From assembly GCF_002128405.1 (NCBI RefSeq), contig NZ_NETJ01000001.1, positions 1 through 64,000 of the forward strand: a stretch of 64,000 nt of DNA, in the 5' to 3' direction. The notes below the pieces were generated by a model that saw nothing but the letters and a program-made list of their open reading frames with translations, was not told the DNA's origin and made no database searches. Source of the stretch: Gottfriedia solisilvae (GTDB lineage Bacteria > Bacillota > Bacilli > Bacillales > Bacillaceae_G). This document shows positions 8,342 through 18,952 of this stretch, one piece after another (the first letter of the stretch is position 1; every line of letters begins with the position of its first letter). The position numbers and the translations under genes are program-made.

Positions 8342-11300
8342 ATGACCAAGAGTAAACTGAAGGCATTTAAAGTGATGACTACTGCAGCTGTAACATCCTT
8401 ACTTCTTTCAACATTCACAGTTTTTGCGGAAACGAAGGATACTTTAACCGAATCATTAAATACAGACGATGTAGCAGTACAAACTTTCATTAAGCAAGCG
8501 AGTGAAAAAAGTTGGTTAAAGAATCAAAAGACTGAAAAAACGCAGTCGGATGTAGACCAAGCCCACAAGCCAGTTGATACTCAATATGCTCCAAATGATA
8601 TGGTCCGAGTGATTGTGGAAATGACAGGAGAACCTGTACCCATAGCCAAAGGAAATGCAACTGAAAAGAAAAAATTAAAGCAAGATCAGCAATCATTGAT
8701 AAAAGACTTTAAAGAAACGAAAAAGTGGAAAGTGAAAGAACGGCATCACTTTGTGACAGGTATTAATGGTTTCAGTATGGATACAGAGTTCAAACATATC
8801 AAAGAAATTGAAAAATTACCTGAAGTGGCGCGTGTTAAAATTGCACAAACCTATCAACAAACGATGAGTTCTAGCCAATCCATGGTACAAGCAAAAAAAG
8901 TATGGGAAGAATTAGGCTATCATGGTGAAGGAATGCTAGTTGCAGTTGTCGACACGGGAGTAGATTATCGCCATCAAGATTTAACGATGTCTGACAATGG
9001 AAAAAAGAAAGCCAAATGGACTTCTTCAACTATAGAAGCAAAATTAGCCGAAACAGCAGTAAATGATCGCTGGTATACAGATAAAGTACCAGCTGGTTAC
9101 GATTGGGCTGACCGAGATCAGGATGTTCTCCCATATGCTTCATCACATGGAATGCATGTTGCAGGAACAATTGGAGCCAATGGGACAGATGAAGTAGATG
9201 GAGTAAAAGGAATTGCACCTGATGTTCAGATCTTAGCTGAAAAAGTTTTTTCTGATGTTAATTGGGAGGGGGCATATGCAGACGATATTATAGCCGGAAT
9301 CAATCATGCTATTGAAATGAATGCTGATGTCATTAACTTAAGCTTAGGGACTGACGGTGCGTTTGTGGATGAAGAAGCTCCGATTCAAAAGGCAGTTCGT
9401 ACTGCTACAGAGCAAGGGGTATTAGTGGTAGCAGCAGGTGGGAACGCATTCTACAGTACCAAAAGTGGTTCCTCCCAATATAATCATTCCCCCTTTGCTC
9501 AAAATCCTGATATTGGAGTAGTAGGAGCACCTGGTTCTAGTCCATATGCTTTCCAAGTAGCTTCTTATGAAAATGATCAAGTTCATATGGACACTCTTGC
9601 TCTTTCAGATGGGAAATCACTTATTTACCAACGTCATCCAGGTCTTCATTTGGCAGATGTTTTTGCTCAAGAGGAAGAGATTGAGTTAGTTTATGTAGGT
9701 TATGGTCGATATGAGGATTTCGAAGGAAAAGATGTAACAGGCAAAATCGTGGTTGCCGAACCAGAATATGATGGTAGTGAATCCTCCATACAAGTGAATG
9801 CTTACTATAGGGGAGCAAAAGGAGTGATTGTGGTTCCTTTAGCGGAAAAAGGAGATTATGCTAGATTACAATTTTATCCTTTTGCCATCCCAGCAGCTAC
9901 TATACAGATCGGCGAAGGCAATTCTTTGATTCAGCGATTGAAAAATGGTGAAAAGATTACGGTTCGCGCGGGTAAGGGAACGAGAATTGATAATAAAAAC
10001 AAAGGGACAATGTCTGGATTCTCATCGTATGGAGCACCGCATACTCTTGATTTTAAGCCTGAAATCACCGCACCTGGTGGTAAGATTTATTCTACTGTTT
10101 ATGATAACAATTATGATACATATAGCGGAACTTCGATGGCTTCACCACATGTTGCAGGTGCAGGAGCTTTGGTACTACAGTCACTCTATGAAAAAGGCGT
10201 CACCAAAGGTTCACATGCGGTCTATCAAGCGAAAACAGCTTTGATGAATACAGCTCAAATCGTAATGGATCCTTCAACAGACGGGAAAATTCCATATTCG
10301 CCACGTAAACAAGGCGCAGGGATGATGCAGATAGCTAATGCACTGCAAACACCTGTTTTAGTAAAAGATAAGTTTGCTAAACCAGAAAATGCAGCTGCAG
10401 TGGAGTTAAAAGAGATTAAGCAAGATAAAATGAAATTTAGCCTTGAGATTGAAGCGTTAGCTGGAAAATCTTCTCCTGACGAGATGATCTATGATGTGTA
10501 TTTAGATCTTTTAACAGATGATACAAAACAACAAGAAGTAGATATAAATCGTGATGGGGAAAACGATAAGACGATGGAAGTATTAAAGCTAAACAGTAAG
10601 CGGATCGAAGGAGCAACAGCGAAGATTAACGGAAAAGATTTTAGCCATACAAAACCTGCCACCTTTACAGTGAAAAAAGGTCATCTGCAAGATTTAGCGG
10701 TGGATATTAAACTACCAGATGGATTGAAGAAAAATATTTTTGTTGAGGGATTTGTTCGCTTTGTTCCGAAAAATGGTAAACAAGCTTCGATTCCGTCTTT
10801 ATCAATTCCATATATGGGATTTTATGGTGACTGGGATCAACCTCAGAACTTAGATGCACCGATGTGGAACCAAAATGCATTTTTACAAGAAACAGCTCTA
10901 TTTACGGACTATGGTGATAACTGGCTTGGTAATCCAGAGAAACCACTTGGTTTTGATTATGTGACTAAATCATTCATAGAAGAAAGAATGGCCAACTCAC
11001 CATATGCAGCGAATCAAGGTGTTTACTCAATTTTTACTGCTTTGCGCAATGTAAAACGGGTAAACATGTACATTGAAGATGCATCAGGGAATCGAGTTCG
11101 TGAACTTGGAGATTACAGCGAATTTACTGAAACAGGAGAACCATGGAAATTTCGTAAAAATGTAATGTCTAACAGCGAGTTTTATTATGGTGGTTATACA
11201 TGGGATTTGAAATCAGAAGATGGAAAAGTGGTTCCAGACGGAAAGTATCAATATATTATTGAGAGCACATTAGATTATGAAGGAGCTAGGCCGCAAAAGA

Positions 11301-11881
11301 TTAAGTACCCGATTAATATAGATTCTATTGCTCCAAAAACAGAAAATATTCAAGTAAACAAAACACTAGAAAATAAGTATCAGATTAGTTGGGACATGTC
11401 GGATAATACAGGGGGAAGCGGCTTAACAAAATCTTATGTTTGGATCGATGACAATTATGAAGCTATTTCTGCAACACAAACGTCACTAACCGTTAATGCC
11501 GAACCGAAAAGTGTAATCATAATGGCAATTGACTGGGCTGGCAATGTCAGTTATGAATTTTACGGTGACCGCTCTAATGTAAAAGAGGAATTATTCCTAT
11601 CAGTATTGGATGTTTGGCAAAGACCGATATCGTCACAAGAACCAGGATATATTTTAGGAGTAGGAATTAAAAAATTAAACTGGACCTTTACAATCCAAGA
11701 TCCTCAAGGAAAAGTAATCGAAACCTGGTCAGAAAAAAATACAGAGTCTGTATTAAAAGAATGGACTCCTTCTCCTGATTTACCTAGCGGTAATTATAAA
11801 GTAACCTGTGAAATGGAAGATGAAACGGGTCTAAAGATCAATGCTACTCCACGTTATTTGAATGTGGTACAACAACCTTAA
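8342..11881 (+). CDS. Large secreted S8 subtilase, lactocepin/C5a-peptidase-like
   Basis: A 1179-residue secreted serine protease. The start at 8342 has AAAGGAG 8 bases upstream; the ATG at 8336 is too close. In order it shows a signal peptide ending near TVFA, an inhibitor-I9-like propeptide, and a subtilisin domain with D204 (VDTGVD), H269 (HGMHVAGT) and S598 (GTSMASPH). A PA-type insert separates His and Ser. Fn3-like beta domains follow, and an FlgD-like Ig module (VVPDGKYQY) lies towards the C-terminus. A DINRDGEND loop near residue 734 resembles an EF-hand calcium site. No LPXTG anchor is seen, so it is probably released. It is a full-length paralogue of the gene at 18953. HGMH replaces the usual HGTH, but the triad is intact. 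Confidence 0.9.
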   Translation: MTKSKLKAFKVMTTAAVTSLLLSTFTVFAETKDTLTESLNTDDVAVQTFIKQASEKSWLKNQKTEKTQSDVDQAHKPVDTQYAPNDMVRVIVEMTGEPVPIAKGNATEKKKLKQDQQSLIKDFKETKKWKVKERHHFVTGINGFSMDTEFKHIKEIEKLPEVARVKIAQTYQQTMSSSQSMVQAKKVWEELGYHGEGMLVAVVDTGVDYRHQDLTMSDNGKKKAKWTSSTIEAKLAETAVNDRWYTDKVPAGYDWADRDQDVLPYASSHGMHVAGTIGANGTDEVDGVKGIAPDVQILAEKVFSDVNWEGAYADDIIAGINHAIEMNADVINLSLGTDGAFVDEEAPIQKAVRTATEQGVLVVAAGGNAFYSTKSGSSQYNHSPFAQNPDIGVVGAPGSSPYAFQVASYENDQVHMDTLALSDGKSLIYQRHPGLHLADVFAQEEEIELVYVGYGRYEDFEGKDVTGKIVVAEPEYDGSESSIQVNAYYRGAKGVIVVPLAEKGDYARLQFYPFAIPAATIQIGEGNSLIQRLKNGEKITVRAGKGTRIDNKNKGTMSGFSSYGAPHTLDFKPEITAPGGKIYSTVYDNNYDTYSGTSMASPHVAGAGALVLQSLYEKGVTKGSHAVYQAKTALMNTAQIVMDPSTDGKIPYSPRKQGAGMMQIANALQTPVLVKDKFAKPENAAAVELKEIKQDKMKFSLEIEALAGKSSPDEMIYDVYLDLLTDDTKQQEVDINRDGENDKTMEVLKLNSKRIEGATAKINGKDFSHTKPATFTVKKGHLQDLAVDIKLPDGLKKNIFVEGFVRFVPKNGKQASIPSLSIPYMGFYGDWDQPQNLDAPMWNQNAFLQETALFTDYGDNWLGNPEKPLGFDYVTKSFIEERMANSPYAANQGVYSIFTALRNVKRVNMYIEDASGNRVRELGDYSEFTETGEPWKFRKNVMSNSEFYYGGYTWDLKSEDGKVVPDGKYQYIIESTLDYEGARPQKIKYPINIDSIAPKTENIQVNKTLENKYQISWDMSDNTGGSGLTKSYVWIDDNYEAISATQTSLTVNAEPKSVIIMAIDWAGNVSYEFYGDRSNVKEELFLSVLDVWQRPISSQEPGYILGVGIKKLNWTFTIQDPQGKVIETWSEKNTESVLKEWTPSPDLPSGNYKVTCEMEDETGLKINATPRYLNVVQQP

Positions 11882-11898
11882 ATACAAAACCATAAGAT

Positions 11899-11940
11899 AA
11901 ACCTCAATCCTTTATGAAGATTAAAGGATTGAGGTTTTTT
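11899..11940 (+). terminator. Strong terminator after first subtilase
   Basis: A perfect 15-bp stem (11899-11913 with 11923-11937, AAACCTCAATCC...GGATTGAGGTTT), then T residues. Confidence 0.9.
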
Positions 11941-12105
11941 ATTATTCGAATCTGGGAAATTGGCCGCACTTTAGAGGCTCTAAATCTATTCTTTTTAAGA
12001 ATACGGAACAATTGTTTTTTAATAAAAGTACATGTAAGAGTGTTCTTTTTATTTTGGTGAAATTTATCGGTAAATTTTTGCTTTAAAATATTTTAAATAT
12101 TCTAA

Positions 12106-12134
12106 TTGTATTTATTGTTATAATTTATTATAAT
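12106..12134 (+). promoter_or_regulatory. Candidate sigma-A promoter for frlA-frlB
   Basis: TTGTAT at 12106-12111 and TATAAT at 12129-12134 are separated by 17 bases. Transcription from here would give a leader of about 225 bases before frlA. The leader folds no riboswitch class that I recognise. Confidence 0.5.
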
Positions 12135-12335
12135 ACAAGACATAACAAATAAAGTTTTTTCGGAAAGGGTATGAAAATATGAATTATTGAACTTTTAAGT
12201 ATCTACCAGTAAACCCATTTAAAAGCTTGGCCAAGAAAAACGAAAAACTTTTAACTTAACTTCATAACAATTCTTCGATCCTTACAATACGGCAACCAAT
12301 TTTGAAATTTATATTAGATTATACGAGATTACTAG

Positions 12336-13721
<1,386 letters not shown>

Positions 13722-13734
13722 GGAGGAAAAGCTT

Positions 13735-14748
13735 ATGTTAAAATTTGATGAAGAGTTATTTGTAAAGGTGGTAGAAAAAGAAGGTCTATCATTTCAAAGC
13801 CAAATAGAAGAAATTGTTGATCACATTTGTCATAAAGGTTACAGTAATATTTTCTTGATTGGTGCCGGCGGAACAATCGCTATGATGTATCCTTATGAAT
13901 ACATATTAAAATCGCAGTCTACTATTCATGTTCATGCGGAAATTGCTGCAGAATTTATCGTAATGAACCATCAACATTTAAGTGAAGATTCTGTTTGTAT
14001 TTTTACATCAGTATCTGGAACAACTGAAGATACGATTGCGGCTGTTGAGTATTGTCGTAAAAAGGGTGCTACTACGATTGCTTTAGTAGCTGAGCCAAAT
14101 ACTCCATTAACAAAAATGGTGGATTTTTGCATCACAACAGGTTCAGAGAAACATTCTTTTGATACATTCTTCATGCTTCTCTATATGTTTGTTTTTCGCT
14201 TTATGTATAACAATAATGAGTTTCCTCAATATGAACAATTTACGAAAGAAGTATCTTTGCTCCCGCAAGCGATTCTAAGCGCAGTTAAGTCATTCGATCA
14301 AAAAGCAGAGGAGTTTGCAATCAAATATAAAGACACAGAATACCATATGATGGTTGGTTCAGGAAACTTATGGGGAAACACTTATTCATATGCGATGTGT
14401 ATATTAGAAGAAATGCAATGGATCCATGCAAAGTCAATTCATGCCGCCGAGTTTTTCCATGGAACGCTTGAACTAGTTGTGGAAGATACCAGTGTAATTT
14501 TATTAAAAGGAGAAGATGAAACAAGGCCATTAGTAGATCGAGTAGAGAGATTTGCTGAAAAAATTACAAACAACTTAACGATTATAGATACAAAGGACTT
14601 TACTCTTGATGGGATTAGTGAAGAATTTAGAAAACATTTTGCCGTGAGTATCAACTGGGCGGTTTTGAGCCGAATAAGTGTTTATCTTGAGCGGGAAAGA
14701 AATCATCCATTAGAGCTAAGAAGATATTATCGTAAAGTTGAATATTAA
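13735..14748 (+). CDS. frlB: FrlB-like SIS-domain sugar-amine deglycase
   Basis: A 337-residue cytoplasmic protein with two SIS (sugar isomerase) domains. The N-terminal domain shows IFLIGAGGTIAM and TSVSGTTEDTIAA, typical phosphosugar-binding loops. The second domain shows MMVGSGNLWGNTYS, then HAAEFFHGTLELV, and ends RNHPLELRRYYRKVEY, like the FrlB C-terminus. FrlB cleaves fructoselysine 6-phosphate to glucose 6-phosphate and lysine; glucosamine-type (GfrE/F) substrates are also possible. AGGAGG sits just upstream and it is co-transcribed with frlA. A kinase would be needed unless the transported substrate is already phosphorylated. Confidence 0.78.
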   Translation: MLKFDEELFVKVVEKEGLSFQSQIEEIVDHICHKGYSNIFLIGAGGTIAMMYPYEYILKSQSTIHVHAEIAAEFIVMNHQHLSEDSVCIFTSVSGTTEDTIAAVEYCRKKGATTIALVAEPNTPLTKMVDFCITTGSEKHSFDTFFMLLYMFVFRFMYNNNEFPQYEQFTKEVSLLPQAILSAVKSFDQKAEEFAIKYKDTEYHMMVGSGNLWGNTYSYAMCILEEMQWIHAKSIHAAEFFHGTLELVVEDTSVILLKGEDETRPLVDRVERFAEKITNNLTIIDTKDFTLDGISEEFRKHFAVSINWAVLSRISVYLERERNHPLELRRYYRKVEY

Positions 14749-14815
14749 TAGATGACAAAACTGGCAACTACGTAAACTTAAAAAGTTTCACTTTATCTAA
14801 AATAGTAATAATGCA

Positions 14816-14856
14816 AAACAGACTATACCAATATTGGGTATGGTCTGTTTGTTTTA
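14816..14856 (+). terminator. Terminator after frlB
   Basis: AAACAGACTATACC pairs with GGTATGGTCTGTTT (one G-U), followed by a T-rich stretch. Confidence 0.85.
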
Positions 14857-15142
14857 TTACAAGAGATTTCACCAGAATTGCAAAGATATAAGCTGTTTTT
14901 TGTAGGGAGTGCAAGACGCCTATCACCAAACGTAAGTCTTTGGATGGGTAAAAACCTCTCTTGCACAGATTGAAGGAAATTAAACGCTCGCATATTAGTA
15001 GGTTAGCAAAGATGTATATAAATTAAAATGCTTTTTTAACAGAGCATATTTCAAGTAATTTAAAATTAAATATCTTTGTTCATGAAGAGTTCATAATAAT
15101 TTTATAGTATGAAAGTATCGAACAATCAAAGGGGAATATTGC

Positions 15143-15399
15143 ATGAAATCTAAAAAAAGCTGGTGGGTTTTACTCATCGTATCTATTGGGGGTATGATCC
15201 CTTTTATAACACCTTATTTAACAATAAATTCTACTAATAGTAGAATGCCTACTATTTGTTAAATGGTTTTTCTTTGCCAGGGGAAAGAGAGCAAATGGTA
15301 GAAGAAGTGTTAAATGTAAATATTTGGGTAGGTTTAATCATAAATGTAATCATCATAGAATGGGTTATATTAAATAAAAAAACGAATGAAAACAAATAA
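15143..15399 (+). pseudogene. Frameshifted two-helix small membrane protein gene
   Basis: An ATG at 15143 with AAAGGGG upstream opens MKSKKSWWVLLIVSIGGMIP..., which stops after 39 codons. A different frame from 15250 continues YYLLNGFSLPGEREQ... into a second hydrophobic helix (GLIINVIIIEWVIL) and ends NKKTNENK at 15399. The two frames join sensibly with a one-base loss or two-base gain near 15249. The intact protein would be about 85 residues with two membrane helices. I do not recognise the family. Confidence 0.65.
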
Positions 15400-15423
15400 A
15401 CTAGAACACTATGAAAACAAGAA

Positions 15424-15454
15424 AAGCCCCCTCAAAATAATGTTTGAAGGGGCT
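15424..15454 (-). terminator. Terminator of steT-like gene
   Basis: AAGCCCCCTCAAA pairs with TTTGAAGGGGCTT (one mismatch). On the minus strand a T-rich tail follows. It lies 33 bases past the permease stop. Confidence 0.8.
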
Positions 15455-15486
15455 TAAGATTTATAATTGCTTACACTTTAGTAAGA

Positions 15487-16836
15487 TTAACTTGCCTTAC
15501 TCTTTTGTTCATTTTTATAATTGCTTTTTAATTTAAAATAAACTGGTAAACCAATAATTGCGATACCAATTGAAATCAGTGCATCTACTGGTGAGTTAAT
15601 TAAAGTACTAACAATTATATAAAGTGTACCAACGATTGCAACGATTGGCGTTAAAGGATATAAAGGTACTTTATATAAAGTTTTATCATTATTCACTTTT
15701 TTACGTAAAATGAAAATAGCACTAAATGCCAGACCATAAAATAAAAATACTGCGAAAATTGCCATATCAGATAAACGGTCAGGATTCCAAAAAATCATCA
15801 TTGCTAAAGCGATTATAATTTGTATGATTGTTGATCCAACAGGTGTATTAAATTTAGGATGAATGCTTGATAAAAACTTTGCACCCGGAATCATTTTTCT
15901 CTCAGCCATAGCAAAAGTAATACGTGGGAATGTAAGAATTTTACCATTTAAACATCCAAAGATTGATACTAAAATACCAATTGCAAGAAGTTTACCACCA
16001 AAATTACCAAATACTGATGTTGCTGCTGCAGTTGCGGCATTCGGACCTAATTCAACAATTTCTTTGGCAGGTAATAAATGAAGCATCGCTATATTTACAG
16101 ATAAGTAAGCTATAATAACAATCAGAATTCCAGAAATAATTGCTCTAGGCAAAGTTTTTGATGGATTCTTCATTTCGCCAGCCATAAACCCAACGTTCAT
16201 CCAACCATCATATGCCCATAGTGTTGCTAATACAGCTGCACCCATACTAATCGTTTGCGTAGTACTGCCGCTGTCAGCATTAAAGACAGTTACATCTCCT
16301 TGGAAAATACCAAATACAGCAATAAGAATAATCGGTACAAGTTTTCCTACTGTGGAAATTGTTTGGATGAATCCACCAAAATGTGTACCAAGTAAATTTA
16401 ATGATCCTAATAAAATAATCGTTAGAATACCAATAAGAACTTTACTACTATCGTCAAATCCTAAGAAATCTGCAAGTAACGATCCAAAATATAGGCTAAG
16501 TGCGCCCATTACTGCAGGACCATATATTAGCGTTTGAACCCAACCACATAAAAAGCCCCACATCTCGCCATATACTTCTTCAATATAGGCGTATAATCCA
16601 CCCGTTTTTGGAATTTTTACACTTACTTCAGCGATTGTTAGACCACTAGCGAGTGTAATAATTCCACCAATAATCCAAGCTAAAAGAGCCATTGTGGAAT
16701 TAGCTGTTGATGACAGTACCACTCCTGGTTTCATGAAAATACCAGAACCAATAACTGTGCCGATTACTAGAGATGTTGATACGAAAAAGCCAATATTTTT
16801 CTTCAAATTTACTTCCTTTTCCACTTGCTCCACCAA
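15487..16836 (-). CDS. steT: SteT-like L-type amino-acid exchanger
   Basis: A 449-residue, about 12-helix APC-superfamily permease of the LAT type. Helix 1 contains VIGTVIGSGIFMKPG, and other blocks are KIPKTGGLYAYIEEVYGE, FGCLNGKILTFPR and FAMAERK. These match remembered B. subtilis SteT (YkbA), a serine/threonine exchanger in the cytoplasmic membrane. Start choice is uncertain: the frame opens at a TTG at 16836, but a TTG ten codons later (16806) has AAGGAAG at good spacing. It is transcribed alone, ending at a clear terminator. SteT exchanges Ser, Thr and aromatic amino acids, but the substrate here is inferred. Confidence 0.82.
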   Translation of the reverse strand: MVEQVEKEVNLKKNIGFFVSTSLVIGTVIGSGIFMKPGVVLSSTANSTMALLAWIIGGIITLASGLTIAEVSVKIPKTGGLYAYIEEVYGEMWGFLCGWVQTLIYGPAVMGALSLYFGSLLADFLGFDDSSKVLIGILTIILLGSLNLLGTHFGGFIQTISTVGKLVPIILIAVFGIFQGDVTVFNADSGSTTQTISMGAAVLATLWAYDGWMNVGFMAGEMKNPSKTLPRAIISGILIVIIAYLSVNIAMLHLLPAKEIVELGPNAATAAATSVFGNFGGKLLAIGILVSIFGCLNGKILTFPRITFAMAERKMIPGAKFLSSIHPKFNTPVGSTIIQIIIALAMMIFWNPDRLSDMAIFAVFLFYGLAFSAIFILRKKVNNDKTLYKVPLYPLTPIVAIVGTLYIIVSTLINSPVDALISIGIAIIGLPVYFKLKSNYKNEQKSKAS

Positions 16837-17167
16837 CTTTCAAAACAAATTTTAAAAATTAGAAAAATTATACCACATTAATTTTCTGTAGCTTTTTTTT
16901 CAGAAAAGTTAAAAATTTATTTGATACTTTTCAACTATTGTTGTTCAATTAATTAAAAGAACTATAGTCTATTAACTTTTGAGATTTTGTTTAATGAAAG
17001 AGTAAATAGTGCAGTGAAACTAACAAAAGTTGCTAATTTATGAAGGATAAAAAAAGGCTAATTTAATCTGTTTATTAATATAGTAATAACTTTATATCAT
17101 GATAGATTTAATCGTAACCGAGTATTTTACACCTAAACCTAAGTAATTTAACAGGAGGATGAATCTA

Positions 17168-17335
17168 ATGTTCCCAGGAGACTATATTTTTCTAATTCTT
17201 ATTTATTTAAAGCCACTATTATTTATTGCCATTATTATTTGGTTGTTTTTTGAAAATAGAAAGAAAAAGTTTGAAATACAACGTTTAGAAGCTAAAATAG
17301 ATAAAATATTGGAGACATTGAACAGGAAGGATTGA
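17168..17335 (+). CDS. Small membrane-anchored protein with basic coiled tail, 55 aa
   Basis: ATG at 17168 lies 9 bases after AGGAGG (17153-17158). The 55-residue product has one hydrophobic helix (about residues 6-27, with LKPLLFIAIIIWLFF), then a charged helix RKKKFEIQRLEAKIDKILETL that looks like a short coiled coil. This layout is common among small Bacillus membrane proteins of unknown role. No partner gene is adjacent; rpiA begins 288 bases downstream after two hairpins. Confidence 0.7.
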   Translation: MFPGDYIFLILIYLKPLLFIAIIIWLFFENRKKKFEIQRLEAKIDKILETLNRKD

Positions 17336-17449
17336 GGATATCAATGCAATGTAAGACAACTAGGATATACTGGCTGGCAAACTAACAAAGGTCTATTTCT
17401 TTTTGAAAAAGACCAAGTAAATTATTCTCATCATTACTGACATTTAAAA

Positions 17450-17486
17450 GGCCATATCCCTATTATTGGGGATTGGTCATTTTTTA
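17450..17486 (+). terminator. Probable terminator after the 55-aa gene
   Basis: GGCCAtatCCC pairs imperfectly with GGGGattGGTC and is followed by six T residues. Confidence 0.5.
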
Positions 17487-17530
17487 GTTTAAGCTTGGCG
17501 AACCGATAAAAAGTAAGCTTAAACTAAAAA
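17481..17530. terminator. Perfect 16-bp inverted repeat before rpiA
   Basis: Positions 17481-17496 (TTTTTAGTTTAAGCTT) pair exactly with 17515-17530. The T and A tracts at its ends make it terminator-like in both directions. Confidence 0.6.
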
Positions 17531-17622
17531 TTTTACATTTCATCTTTTGAAAATTTGAAGTAATAAGGAAAGTTTTAGTAAAATGTATTAAATATATTAA
17601 TGACCTTTTTAGGGGTGTGTAA

Positions 17623-18297
17623 ATGGACAGTAAAAAACTAGCTGGTGAAAAGGCGGTTGAATTTGTTGAAGATGATATGATAGTTGGGCTAGGAACTGGT
17701 TCAACTGTTTATTGGACCATTTTAAAACTTGCAGAACGAATAAAAGAAGGATTAAAAATTAATGGCGTACCTACTTCAAAAGATACTGAACAACTTGCAA
17801 TTAAATTAGGAATACCTTTAGTGGATCTTTCCGTGTTAAGTAAAGTAGATCTAGCGATTGATGGTGCTGATGAAGTGAATCCTAATTTAGCATTGATCAA
17901 AGGTGGAGGTGGAGCTTTATTACGTGAGAAAATGATCGCGTCCATTTCTGAGAAATTTATTATTGTTGCAGATGGATCAAAGTTTGTTCAGTCACTTGGT
18001 ACATTCCCTTTACCGATAGAAGTTATACCATTTGGATGGGAATTGACAAAAAAACAGATTGAAAAAATAGGACCAATCAATCCAATTCTTCGTTTGAAAA
18101 ATAATACCCCTTTTATTACAGATAATGGAAATTATATTTTAGACTGCTATATGAAAAGTATTGAAAAACCAGAGGACTTAACAGTTCAATTAAATATGAT
18201 TCCCGGTGTGGTTGAGAATGGTCTTTTTGTTAATATGTGTGACTTTGCTATTATTGCTGGGAACAATGACACAATCGAGATTAAATATGGTTGTTAG
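17623..18297 (+). CDS. rpiA: Ribose-5-phosphate isomerase A
   Basis: A 224-residue enzyme interconverting ribose 5-phosphate and ribulose 5-phosphate in the pentose phosphate pathway. Diagnostic motifs are VGLGTGSTV (phosphate-binding loop, residues 22-30), DGADEVN with the catalytic Asp, KGGGGALLREK with the catalytic Glu and general lysine, and VADGSKFV. Length is normal. GGGGTG precedes the ATG. It stands alone with a terminator 33 bases downstream. Confidence 0.95.
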   Translation: MDSKKLAGEKAVEFVEDDMIVGLGTGSTVYWTILKLAERIKEGLKINGVPTSKDTEQLAIKLGIPLVDLSVLSKVDLAIDGADEVNPNLALIKGGGGALLREKMIASISEKFIIVADGSKFVQSLGTFPLPIEVIPFGWELTKKQIEKIGPINPILRLKNNTPFITDNGNYILDCYMKSIEKPEDLTVQLNMIPGVVENGLFVNMCDFAIIAGNNDTIEIKYGC

Positions 18298-18329
18298 ATA
18301 ACCTAATTTTATAAAAGAAAGCTGTAAAA

Positions 18330-18360
18330 AAAGAGTAAACACATTCTATGTTTGCTCTTT
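18330..18360 (+). terminator. Terminator after rpiA
   Basis: AAAGAGTAAAC pairs with GTTTGCTCTTT (one G-U), then TTAATTTTG. Confidence 0.75.
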
Positions 18361-18952
18361 TAATTTTGTCTCAATTAGAGAATAATGTTGAAATTTTCCT
18401 TTTCAAATAACAGGTAGTAGATCCGATTACTGTAGATGTTTAAACAAAATACTTACGGTATGTTCAATCTTAAAATATCTAATGATAAAGACCTATTTCC
18501 CCCAAGTTTATATAAACTCTAAAATATACATCTTAATTAAATCATTCTAAAAGGTGAAATTTCATAGGGATTTCTACTTAAATAAATAATGAATGTCATA
18601 TTTCGACAGAATTACCATGCCAATTATAGTAGCTTTTCAAGATAATTCCCCCAATTTACTGTCATACAGTAGACAAGTAAAATATGAATATGTAAAACTA
18701 CTTGATTTACATAATATTGAACATTTCCTATCCCCTTCAATGATTACATCAAACATTCTTCTCATATACTATTATTTTTTCCTTATAGTGCTCATTTTAC
18801 TGCTTAAAGACGAATTCAAAAGTATAAGGCAAGAGCACTTTCTCACTATCATTCATTCAGCTTTTGTAGTTTTACTGTTCTATTGAGTAATACATTGCTA
18901 CAGATGATTCTGGAGCACAATTTTAACTGCATATTCGAGAGGAGAGGAATGA
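18361..18952. other. Intergenic region before the second subtilase
   Basis: About 590 bases. An open frame of 97 codons at 18593-18886 has no ribosome-binding site and no recognisable domain, so I do not call it. No convincing promoter was picked out. Confidence 0.4.

Noticed and set aside
7869-9601. Thirteen-base match GGACACTCTTGCT at 7869 and 9589
   Set aside because: One copy is intergenic and the other is within the subtilase coding sequence; no longer homology surrounds it, so chance is likely.
18593-18886. 97-codon plus-strand frame before the second subtilase
   Set aside because: No ribosome-binding site, no recognisable domain and poor codon character; possibly decayed, not supportable as a gene.
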